Source: CAZGOM01 sp964542875
GTDB lineage: Bacteria > Planctomycetota > Phycisphaerae > Phycisphaerales > Phycisphaeraceae
DNA: 26,726 nt
Direction: 5' to 3'
NCBI GenBank assembly: GCA_964542875.1
Contig: CAZIWA010000075.1
Span: forward strand, 1-26,726
Below are positions 1 to 5,535 of the stretch, piece after piece (within the stretch, counting starts at the first letter, position 1; each line of letters starts with the position of its first letter). The position numbers and the translations under genes were made by a program. The notes beneath the pieces are model-generated. The model had not been told where the DNA came from. It did no database searches and was given only the letters and a program-made list of their open reading frames with translations.

Positions 1-1
1 G

Positions 2-79
2 GGGGTGGCGGTGGATGAGGTGGCGGTGAGGCGGTTGGTTGAGGGGGCGTATGGGGGGATTCGGAGGAGGGTGGGGTGA
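2..79 (+). CDS. C-terminal tail of an unidentified protein (partial, runs off the left edge)
   Basis: Frame 2 is open from the window edge to a TGA at 77-79. It encodes about 25 residues ending in RRLVEGAYGGIRRRVG, an ordinary-looking helical, arginine-rich C-terminus. The stretch is GC-rich like the later part of the window and unlike the AT-richer genes that follow, so it probably marks the end of the neighbouring core gene. Too little is visible to name a family, and chance openness cannot be excluded over such a short GC-rich stretch. Confidence 0.3.
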   Translation, partial: GVAVDEVAVRRLVEGAYGGIRRRVG

Positions 80-124
80 GGGGTTGAAGATAAAAAAGGC
101 CCATTGGTTCTTACACTCTTGGCA

Positions 125-148
125 GATGGGGGCGTTGCCGTCCTATGA
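125..148 (+). repeat. DGGVAVL-stop repeat, copy 1
   Basis: The core GATGGGGGCGTTGCCGT is shared exactly with 1023-1039 and 2468-2484. Read from GAT it gives D-G-G-V-A-V-L followed by TGA. It differs from the other copies only at synonymous positions (GTC-CTA here, GTT-TTG and GTT-TTA elsewhere). A hydrophobic in-frame stretch precedes it (PLVLTLLA). CTTACACTCTT (110-120) and AAGAGTTGTAAG (160-171) flank the core as an imperfect inverted repeat. Confidence 0.75.
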
Positions 149-287
149 AATCAAGTTAAAGAGTTGTAAGCATATGAAATAATTGAGGTTATCGTTTCAA
201 ATGTTACGCAATTTCGTTCCTGAATCGTGAAAAAAAGAGAAAAAGAGGTGCCGAAGCAACTGTTTTGAATGAACGTTTTGGAGCGTC

Positions 288-503
288 TTGAGGCTGGAAT
301 TTTGTCGTTTTGCGCAGCAACTGGCGAATCAATTGGGAGTGACCGTGTGGGCACCTAATGACTATTTGTGGGCGCACGGTGATGGGCAGTTCACAATCGG
401 TCCCGGGCAATGGTTGGAATATCCAGGCAGGATACGGGCGTATGAGGCTGTTTATCCTCACAATGGCAAGTTTGTTGAATTTAAACCGAAAAAGAATCCT
501 TAA
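288..503 (+). CDS. Orphan toxin-tail-like fragment
   Basis: This frame encodes 71 residues from a TTG that follows GGAG (280-283) at short spacing; an in-frame stop at 270 blocks any extension. The block FAQQLANQLGVTVWAPNDYLW, then a G/P loop and a final KFVEFKPKKN, resembles the C-terminal end of domains found at the tips of RHS-type and other polymorphic toxins, where FAQxLAxxLGVxVxAPT is followed by a short tail ending in F-x-P. In those proteins a longer N-terminal part (typically LLACNTG) comes first; here only RLEFC remains, so the domain looks truncated. Its stop overlaps the Shine-Dalgarno sequence of the next gene. Family assignment is from memory of the motif and is tentative; it may be a non-functional remnant. 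Confidence 0.5.
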   Translation: MRLEFCRFAQQLANQLGVTVWAPNDYLWAHGDGQFTIGPGQWLEYPGRIRAYEAVYPHNGKFVEFKPKKNP

Positions 504-513
504 GGAGATAAAT

Positions 514-906
514 ATGAATCATTTTGAAAATTGGCCCCATAACTGGTTTGGTTTTTGGAGGCCCATTAATATCCATAAACCAGAACGGCCGCCCATGGAG
601 CAATTTGTTGACCCAGATTGGGATCCTGCGGAAAAAGAGCAGGCACTTTTATACTTGGATAAGACCAAGGTGGTGATTGTCGCAGGTATGCCTAGTGTTA
701 AGTGCGGTCTTTGCGGTCAGGATACTGGAAACCCTAGTGCGCATAAGTCGGATGGCACTTGGGTTTGGCCAGAGGGGTTGGCGCATTTGGTTCGAAAGCA
801 CGGCGTAAGGCTGCCAGATCGGATGATTGAGCACATGCGGCGAAACGACTTTAGACCACCAGAGAATGTCAAGGTGAATGTTCCCAATCTCCCTTGGCCT
901 CCCTGA
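514..906 (+). CDS. Small zinc-finger-like hypothetical protein
   Basis: It encodes 130 residues. The start is set by AAGGAG (502-507) seven bases upstream of ATG; the longer in-frame reading from 358 would overlap the preceding gene and lacks a ribosome site. The N-terminal 45 residues are rich in W, P and acidic residues. Residues 64-67 form CGLC, and H91 and H96 sit in a predicted helix (AHLVRKH), giving CX2C-X23-HX4H, a plausible single zinc site. It starts ten bases after the toxin-like fragment and is closed by a strong terminator, so the two probably form one transcript. That layout matches a toxin-tail/immunity pair, but an immunity role is inference only. I do not recognise the family. 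Confidence 0.75.
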   Translation: MNHFENWPHNWFGFWRPINIHKPERPPMEQFVDPDWDPAEKEQALLYLDKTKVVIVAGMPSVKCGLCGQDTGNPSAHKSDGTWVWPEGLAHLVRKHGVRLPDRMIEHMRRNDFRPPENVKVNVPNLPWPP

Positions 907-977
907 TTAAGCGGCAATAAATCTACTGCTTAAAAAGTTTCAAGCAATGGTGCTATGCGCAGCTATATAGATCGGAG

Positions 978-1007
978 AGCCCCTGGCGTTGAGCCGGGGG
1001 CTTTTTT
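978..1007 (+). terminator. Rho-independent terminator
   Basis: AGCCCCTGGC (978-987) pairs with GCCGGGGGCT (993-1002) over ten bases with one G-U pair and a GTTGA loop. It is followed by a run of six T. It lies 72 bases after the stop of the zinc-finger-like gene. Confidence 0.88.
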
Positions 1008-1022
1008 CTTATGTTCTCTCCT

Positions 1023-1046
1023 GATGGGGGCGTTGCCGTTTTGTGA
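1023..1046 (+). repeat. DGGVAVL-stop repeat, copy 2
   Basis: Same core as copies 1 and 3; reads D-G-G-V-A-V-L-TGA with GTT-TTG as the last two sense codons. The preceding in-frame residues FFLMFSP are hydrophobic, as in the other copies. Similarity continues weakly past the stop (GAAATCA). Confidence 0.75.
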
Positions 1047-1391
1047 AATCAGCATCAACGGGTGTAAATTCAGGTAATTGATGCGTTTAGCGAACCGCGT
1101 TGGTTGCGCTTATGGTGTTGTGGAAAATCCAGGGGCTGATAATGATCGTAAACCGCGCCGTGGGGCGTTGCCCTTTTTGAGGGCAAATTCACAGGTGGCG
1201 AGGATAGCTCTTGTCCCGCGTTGGCTGGCTTGATACCGTACTGGCGTCCATGAAGGTGGCATTCGGTCCACGAAAAGGATTCAGCCCACCTTGTTCGATA
1301 TGTTGCCCCGCGCGAGGCGCGGGGCGACAAAACATAACCTCCAGCGTGAGACGCGGACACAACGGGTAAATCAATGGACGGAAGGCGTCTC

Positions 1392-1571
1392 ATGTCCAAG
1401 TCATTTGGTTCTGTAGGCGTATTCTTGGCCCATCCCAGCTTGGATCGCATGAAAGAGGAAGCCGAGCGGCTGCTGGAGCGGGAACAAAAGAACAATCCGA
1501 AGATGAAACTGGCGGAAGCCCAACTCAAGGTGGCCAGAGAAAATGGCTTTACCAGTTGGCGGGCAATTTAG
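1392..1571 (+). CDS. Small helical hypothetical protein
   Basis: It encodes 59 residues. ATG at 1392 is chosen over the ATG at 1374 because GGAAGG (1380-1385) lies six bases upstream. After a short hydrophobic N-terminus (FGSVGVFLAHPSL) the protein is highly charged and helical. It ends in KLAEAQLKVARENGFTSWRAI, which resembles the LADAQxxIAREyGFxSWpxLk motif seen at the N-terminus of several ankyrin and related bacterial proteins. Here the protein stops right after that motif, so it may be a free-standing copy or a fragment. The DUF6602-like gene begins 32 bases downstream in the same direction, so co-transcription is likely. Confidence 0.6.
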   Translation: MSKSFGSVGVFLAHPSLDRMKEEAERLLEREQKNNPKMKLAEAQLKVARENGFTSWRAI

Positions 1572-1603
1572 TTTTGACGCCTCGATCAAAAGGAAACTAA
1601 CCA

Positions 1604-2353
1604 ATGGACGTTCCAGCATACTATCGCTCTTTGACTGCCGAGCTCGAGTCGGTGAAAGATCGTGTTCGAAATTTTATAGCCAAAAGCCATTGGCTAACGC
1701 ACGGGGAATGGCGTGAAAGCGTTTTGCGAGCAATGATTGCTCAAAGACTTCCAAGCAGTGTAAACATTGGCCGCGGCTTCGTGATTACGGAAAATGGTCC
1801 AACGACACAGTGTGACATTCTCATTTATCGTGCGGATCGTCCGATACTGTTTCGTCAGGGCGACTTAGCGTTTGTCACACCCGATGCTGTTGTAGCAGTG
1901 ATCGAAGTTAAATCGACAGCCACAAAAGCTGTTGTTACGGAATCACTTGAAAAACTGGCTGCAATTGGCAGAAAACTGGGAAAGCACCGCGCTCATTCTT
2001 GCCTTGGGTTATTCGCCTATGAGAATAAAATTCAAGACCACGAATGGCTGCTAGAAAATCTTAGTGGGATTTGTAAGCACAAATCTCAAGTTGTGAATTT
2101 TGTCAATTTGGGTTGTTCGTTATTCACGCGGTTCTGGGATTTCGCGCCGACAGGTGGAGACGAGAATTATGAGCAATGGCATTCTTATGAACTAGAAAAC
2201 ATGTCGGCTGGCTATTTCATCGCAAATGTTCTTGATTTTATTTCGCCAGAATCAATCGCAAATCACAGTAAATTATGGTTTCCGGAGGATTCAAAAGAAT
2301 TCAGACTGGTTGCAAAAAAGCCGCATGCGGCGGCTCCATCGGAAGAAAAATGA
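1604..2353 (+). CDS. DUF6602-like protein with a PD-(D/E)XK-type core
   Basis: It encodes 249 residues. The N-terminal helix region contains HGEWRESVLRAMIAQRLPSS, followed by a glycine-rich strand (VNIGRGFVI) and then CDILIYRADRPILF, and AVVAVIEVKST. D71, E101 and K103 fit the D-...-ExK core of the restriction-endonuclease-like fold, and the arrangement (charged helix, LP, G-G, D-I-L, V-P-D-x-V, EVKS) is that of DUF6602 proteins. The C-terminal half (about 130-249) shows no further motif. AAGGAA about ten bases upstream supports the ATG. Its base composition is AT-richer than genes beyond 3.7 kb. Nuclease activity is inferred from the motif; substrate and role, including any defence role, are unknown. 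Confidence 0.78.
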   Translation: MDVPAYYRSLTAELESVKDRVRNFIAKSHWLTHGEWRESVLRAMIAQRLPSSVNIGRGFVITENGPTTQCDILIYRADRPILFRQGDLAFVTPDAVVAVIEVKSTATKAVVTESLEKLAAIGRKLGKHRAHSCLGLFAYENKIQDHEWLLENLSGICKHKSQVVNFVNLGCSLFTRFWDFAPTGGDENYEQWHSYELENMSAGYFIANVLDFISPESIANHSKLWFPEDSKEFRLVAKKPHAAAPSEEK

Positions 2354-2467
2354 TTGAAGTAATTGCAGTGTGAGGATTTGGAAGGGCCGATTCGAGGGTG
2401 CGTAATAACAATTTGTTTCAAGAAAGCAGATGGATTTTGAAGTGTATTACCTCTTATTCTCTTGATT

Positions 2468-2488
2468 GATGGGGGCGTTGCCGTTTTA
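2468..2488 (+). repeat. DGGVAVL repeat, copy 3
   Basis: Core identical to copies 1 and 2. It encodes D-G-G-V-A-V-L with GTT-TTA, but TGA is replaced by TGG, so the frame continues for seven more codons (WNSVYNA) to TAA at 2510-2512. The residues before it (LPLILLI) are again hydrophobic. Confidence 0.72.
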
Positions 2489-2599
2489 TGGAATTCGGTT
2501 TATAATGCATAAATTTTGATGAGGCATGGGATTGTCGATTTTGGGAGGTTGGGGATTGTGTCAGAATGGTGCTCGTTCCCGTTTCTTTGCCAGCTTCCC

Positions 2600-2625
2600 T
2601 TGACATTTGATCAATACTGTATAAT
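2600..2625 (+). promoter_or_regulatory. Promoter-like TTGACA/TATAAT pair with short spacing
   Basis: TTGACA (2600-2605) and TATAAT (2620-2625) are both perfect sigma-70-type hexamers but lie only 14 bp apart, against a usual 16-18. An 8-bp palindrome TTGATCAA (2607-2614) sits between them. The next start codon is at 2661. The short spacer suggests a weak or activator-dependent promoter, or coincidence in an AT-rich leader. Confidence 0.4.
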
Positions 2626-2660
2626 GGTTAAAATTTAATCAACATGTGACGGAGAAATCT

Positions 2661-3530
2661 ATGAAAGAAGCTGTCGTGATTTTTGCATTGCTCTCATGTC
2701 TTATTTCTGTCATTGCTTTTTTTAGAGCGCCTTCGCCTGGGACTGCCGTTAGTGCTGGTGGATCCGTGGCAAGTTTGGCACAGAGCGTTGTTGACTTACA
2801 AGGCGATAGCGCTCATCATTCGACCGAGGAAACGGCCAAGCTGAAAGAAGAAGTTCAAAGCTTGCGAACAGAAGTCACGCGTTTGTCACAGAAAGTCGAT
2901 CAATCTAAATTAAATGGATATGAGAGACCTGCAGAGCCAGAAGTGAGAAATTTGCCACGCCCGGCGCAAAAAGAAGCGTTTGAATCTGGCGGCAGAGTTC
3001 TTCATGTTAATGAACATGAACTGCTTGGACTGAACAGTATTTGTAGTTTCGTGCCGGGGTATCGTCAGGCTACCGTTTGGGCGAATGGACCTGTCGAGGT
3101 ATGGGCAGATAGTTCGACACATCGCATCACGCTCACTTCGGGAGAGAAACGAAGATTTCAAGCAAGTCACACCATACACATGCGATCATTGTCGTCTAGC
3201 GCCACTATGGGATATTCTCAGATTGATAATAATATCGAAAAACCGACCAATGTGAGTGTTGTTCCGATCCCACCGGTTAACAATATAAGCTTAGGTAATT
3301 CAAATACCATTACTTCGGTTAACATTAACGGATTGCCCACCATTATTTGGGCGGATGCTCCCATCGAGGTTTGGGCTGATAGTTCGACGCAGCATATGCG
3401 GTTAGAGGCGAATCAGAGCCTTCGATTTCCAAGCTCAAATCAGATAAAAATACGCCCGTTGACCAATACCAAAACTACGGCCTACACGCAGAAATCCACA
3501 AATTCTTCCGCGGGAAAAAAAGTGGAATAG
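2661..3530 (+). CDS. Membrane-anchored protein with an internally duplicated domain
   Basis: It encodes 289 residues. ATG at 2661 has GGAG (2652-2655) five bases upstream; the upstream GTG at 2646 lacks one. Residues 3-22 form one hydrophobic segment (VVIFALLSCLISVIAFF), a signal anchor. Residues 55-83 form a heptad-rich coiled coil (TAKLKEEVQSLRTEVTRL). Residues 138-186 and 228-276 are copies of one module: both carry W-A-x-x-P-(V/I)-EVWADSST, then a charged strand, RF, a basic strand ending (M/I)R-(S/P)-L, and Y-(S/T)-Q. This suggests two small beta domains facing away from the cytoplasm behind a coiled-coil stalk. The linker is rich in N, S and P. I do not recognise the family. Confidence 0.78.
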   Translation: MKEAVVIFALLSCLISVIAFFRAPSPGTAVSAGGSVASLAQSVVDLQGDSAHHSTEETAKLKEEVQSLRTEVTRLSQKVDQSKLNGYERPAEPEVRNLPRPAQKEAFESGGRVLHVNEHELLGLNSICSFVPGYRQATVWANGPVEVWADSSTHRITLTSGEKRRFQASHTIHMRSLSSSATMGYSQIDNNIEKPTNVSVVPIPPVNNISLGNSNTITSVNINGLPTIIWADAPIEVWADSSTQHMRLEANQSLRFPSSNQIKIRPLTNTKTTAYTQKSTNSSAGKKVE

Positions 3531-3694
3531 ATAGGCGGATTCAAATTTCTTAGGCTCTCTTCAGAGGGAGAGAGTTTAAGAAAGTGCGGGCCTCTGATTC
3601 GGTTTGCGTGGGTGCATGACGGATTCAGTGGAGAGAGCAGATTTAGGGAGATTGGCGACTGAAGAGTTCACTTATATCGGTGGAGGGGGTTGAT

Positions 3695-3723
3695 CGGGAG
3701 CCGGCGGGACGCCGGCGCTCCCG
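3695..3723. repeat. GC-rich palindrome, REP-like
   Basis: CGGGAGCCGGCG (3695-3706) pairs with CGCCGGC-GC-TCCCG (3710-3723) around a GGA loop, with a two-base bulge. It lies downstream of both flanking convergent genes. No T-run follows on either strand, so a repeated extragenic palindrome is more likely than a simple terminator. Confidence 0.5.
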
Positions 3724-3764
3724 GTCCAGACGCAGAATTTGTCGTGCACCCGTTTGGCGTTTGA

Positions 3765-4271
3765 TCACAGCAACTTCGTCAGTGGATGCGTGATGTTGCG
3801 GAAGGCTTCTGCGGGGACATGGACGGTGCGCCATTTGGCGCTGCGAGGGCGCATGTGTTTGCGGTAGTCGGAGAGTTTTACCGCCAGCAGGGCGTACCAC
3901 TTGCCGGAGAATTCGTACATGTCGTGGAAGAGCATGTCGGGGGGCGGGGCCTGGCACCACATGACGAAGACGAAGATGGGTTCGAAGCCGGAGCCGAAGA
4001 CCGCTTGCCAGGATTGGAGGCTGTCGATGTCTTCCTGGGTGACCCAGTTTTGCATGACGTTGCCGGATTGGCCGGTGTGTTTGCGGCCTTTGACGTCGAG
4101 GATGAGGTTTGCGCCGAATTTGGAGTAGACGACGAAGTCGAAGCTTTTGAGGGAAGTGTCGGGCGAGCCCTGGAGCGCGCGTCTGGCTTCGTCGACGGCG
4201 ACGTAAGCGATGGTGTTGGCCCGGAGGTAATGCTCAAAGGCGGCTTCGTAGTGGAATCGGCGCTGGGCCAT
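3765..4271 (-). CDS. HYExAFE family protein, nuclease-like
   Basis: It encodes 168 residues. The N-terminus MAQRRFHYEAAFEHYL contains the HYExAFE signature that names a protein family typical of planctomycetes. I start at the ATG at 4271 rather than the upstream TTG at 4295, because the signature normally lies close to the N-terminus and the extra residues come from a repeat array. D45, D59 and K61 (SFDFVVY...LILDVKGRK), with an upstream glutamate in a helix, resemble a PD-(D/E)XK active site. W-rich segments follow (QNWVTQED, SLQSWQAVFG, FVMWCQ). No Shine-Dalgarno sequence is visible. Nuclease function is inferred from the motif only. Confidence 0.85.
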   Translation of the reverse strand: MAQRRFHYEAAFEHYLRANTIAYVAVDEARRALQGSPDTSLKSFDFVVYSKFGANLILDVKGRKHTGQSGNVMQNWVTQEDIDSLQSWQAVFGSGFEPIFVFVMWCQAPPPDMLFHDMYEFSGKWYALLAVKLSDYRKHMRPRSAKWRTVHVPAEAFRNITHPLTKLL

Positions 4272-4285
4272 GGGGGTCCCGGAAG

Positions 4286-4320
4286 AAAGGTACAAGGGAT
4301 AGGGTACAAGGGATAAGTAA
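4286..4320. repeat. Heptad array 1 (consensus NAAGGGA)
   Basis: Five consecutive 7-bp units read AAAGGTA, CAAGGGA, TAGGGTA, CAAGGGA, TAAGTAA. The array lies directly upstream of the HYExAFE start, so in the sense of that gene it is C-rich. It shares its consensus and flanks with array 3. Confidence 0.7.
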
Positions 4321-4358
4321 GAGAGAAGGAGGAAGATTCTATGCGTTTGGCGAGTGGT

Positions 4359-4393
4359 ACTTGTCCTTGTTCCTTTTACCTTATCCCTTTTTT
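4359..4393. repeat. Heptad array 2 (consensus CTTNTNC)
   Basis: Five 7-bp units: ACTTGTC, CTTGTTC, CTTTTAC, CTTATCC, CTTTTTT. The consensus is close to the reverse complement of array 1, about 40 bp away. The last unit touches the stop codon of the cyclase gene. Confidence 0.65.
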
Positions 4394-5256
4394 CACGGGA
4401 GGCTGGCGTAGACGCGGACGGGGCCGCCTGAGGCGTTTTTGATTTTGATGGGGGCGACGAGGATGGTTGCGCCGGAGGGGGGAACTTTGGCGAGGTTGGC
4501 GAGGTTTTCGATGCCCCAGAGGCCGGCGTTGAGGATGACCTTGTGGGCGTCGAAGGTGTGGGATGCGCCGATGTCCAGCGAGAGGGTGTCGACGCCGACG
4601 CCTTTGATGTTGCGTTCCTTGACCAGCAGGGCGGCGGCCTCCTTTGAGAAGCCGGGGAAGTGCATGGTTTTTTTGGCGTCCTGATTCAGGAAGGCGCCAG
4701 GCTTGGCGAGGCGGGATTCCCAGCCGGAGCGCATGACGACGCAGCCGCCTGGGGGGATTTTGCCGTTGGCTTTTTCCCAGGCGAGGATGTCGTCCACAGA
4801 GAGGGAGGCGTCGTCGTTTTTGGCGGCGCGGTCGGTGATGTCGATGAGCACCAGAGGGGCGACGAAGTTGGAGATGGAGAGCTGGTCGCTGGTTGCGCCG
4901 GCGGTGACAAAGTGGGCGGGGGCGTCCATGTGGGTGCCGGTGTGCTCGTCAATTTCCCAGCGGTTGGTGTAGTAGCCGTCGGGCACGACTTTGGAGAGGG
5001 TTTTGGAGGAGAATTGGCGGCCGCCTGGGAAGACGGGGAAGTCGGGCGTGGTGGTGTGGGTGAGGTCGACAAGCTTGCCGGGGTTGAACTGGAGCATGGG
5101 GCCGGGGTCTGCGAGCTTGGTTTTTGGCTTGGGTTCCTGGGCCGCAGCGGGGGCTGCGCTGAGGGCTGCGGTGCCCGCGACGATGGCGCCGGCTTTGAAG
5201 AGGTCACGGCGCGAGAGGCAGACACCCGCTTGGTGGAGAAGGGATGCGTTGCACAT
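4393..5256 (-). CDS. Tat-exported cyclase family protein (metal-dependent hydrolase)
   Basis: It encodes 287 residues. The N-terminus has a twin-arginine signal (SRRDLFKAGAIVAG, RR at 16-17) ending near AAPAAAQ, so export folded to the periplasm is likely. After it, DLTHTTTPDFPVFPGG and EHTGTHMDAPAHF (H105, H109, D111, H115) give the HxGTHxDxPxH metal site of the cyclase/kynurenine formamidase-like family, which hydrolyses amide or ester-type bonds. GVGVDTLSLD and the C-terminal GLWGIENLANL are also typical. The ATG at 5256 is chosen because it places the Tat motif correctly and has AAGGA about ten bases upstream. The substrate is unknown; it lies downstream of a sialidase-like gene on the same strand, separated by repeats. 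Confidence 0.88.
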   Translation of the reverse strand: MCNASLLHQAGVCLSRRDLFKAGAIVAGTAALSAAPAAAQEPKPKTKLADPGPMLQFNPGKLVDLTHTTTPDFPVFPGGRQFSSKTLSKVVPDGYYTNRWEIDEHTGTHMDAPAHFVTAGATSDQLSISNFVAPLVLIDITDRAAKNDDASLSVDDILAWEKANGKIPPGGCVVMRSGWESRLAKPGAFLNQDAKKTMHFPGFSKEAAALLVKERNIKGVGVDTLSLDIGASHTFDAHKVILNAGLWGIENLANLAKVPPSGATILVAPIKIKNASGGPVRVYASLP

Positions 5257-5302
5257 GGCGGCGAGTCCTTGAGGGGGTGGTGCGATTGTACAGCGGGAGA
5301 AG

Positions 5303-5337
5303 AAAGGTAAAAGTGACAAGGTGTAAGGGATAAGTGA
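5303..5337. repeat. Heptad array 3 (consensus NAAGGKA)
   Basis: Five 7-bp units: AAAGGTA, AAAGTGA, CAAGGTG, TAAGGGA, TAAGTGA. It lies upstream of the cyclase start in the same orientation as array 1 relative to its gene. Sequence further out, ending GCGTTTGG(C/-)GAGTG, is also shared with array 1. Confidence 0.65.
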
Positions 5338-5442
5338 GGGAGGGGCTGTGCGTTTGGGAGTGTTGCGATTCTGGCTTGTGGCTCTGAAGGCAAGATGGGA
5401 AGACATGCTCACGCGGACGAGAGCGTGGCACGCGGATTTTTG

Positions 5443-5508
5443 AAGTCGTTGCGTTGAGATTATTCGCAGGCGGCCCTCACCCCGGCCCTCTTCCGAAGGG
5501 AGAGGGGG
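5443..5508. repeat. Dispersed repeat with GAGAGGG hairpin, copy A
   Basis: AAGTCGTTGCGTTGAG (5443-5458) is followed by a hairpin: CCCTCTTCC (5486-5494), GAA loop, GGGAGAGGG (5498-5506), with one G-U pair. The same 15-base start and the same type of hairpin occur at 10731-10807. A degenerate start without hairpin lies at 7617-7632. Confidence 0.65.
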
Positions 5509-5535
5509 CAGGATTGGCTGAGTTTGAATTATGGG

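Larger units (their letters stand above)
907..1391. other. Gene-poor stretch with terminator, repeat copy 2 and a small hairpin
   Basis: No convincing gene is seen. The stretch contains the terminator at 978-1007, the second DGGVAVL repeat at 1023-1046 and a perfect 9-bp hairpin with a GAG loop at 1305-1325. Around 1134-1230 one plus frame reads sensibly (ending RRGALPFLRANSQ... then ALVPRWLA before a stop), which may be decayed coding sequence, but it has no start signal. Confidence 0.5.
2354..2660. other. Intergenic region with repeat copy 3 and a promoter-like site
   Basis: No gene is seen. The region holds the third DGGVAVL repeat (2468-2488) and, close to the next gene, promoter-like hexamers at 2600-2625. 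Confidence 0.5.

Noticed and set aside
110..171. Integron attC site around repeat copy 1
   Set aside because: The flanking inverted repeat is suggestive, but the GTTRRRY core is absent and the other two copies lack a comparable palindrome.
1070..1528. 152-residue minus-strand frame
   Set aside because: Serine/arginine-rich shadow overlapping the plus-strand gene at 1392 that has a good ribosome site.
128..2512. Three short peptides starting MGALP in the ATG frame of the repeat
   Set aside because: In that frame the differences between copies change residues (S/F, Y/C, E/G), while the GAT frame shows only synonymous change; no ribosome sites precede the ATGs.
3786..4316. Plus-strand frame opposite the HYExAFE gene
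   Set aside because: The HYExAFE signature and DxK motif on the minus strand settle the strand.
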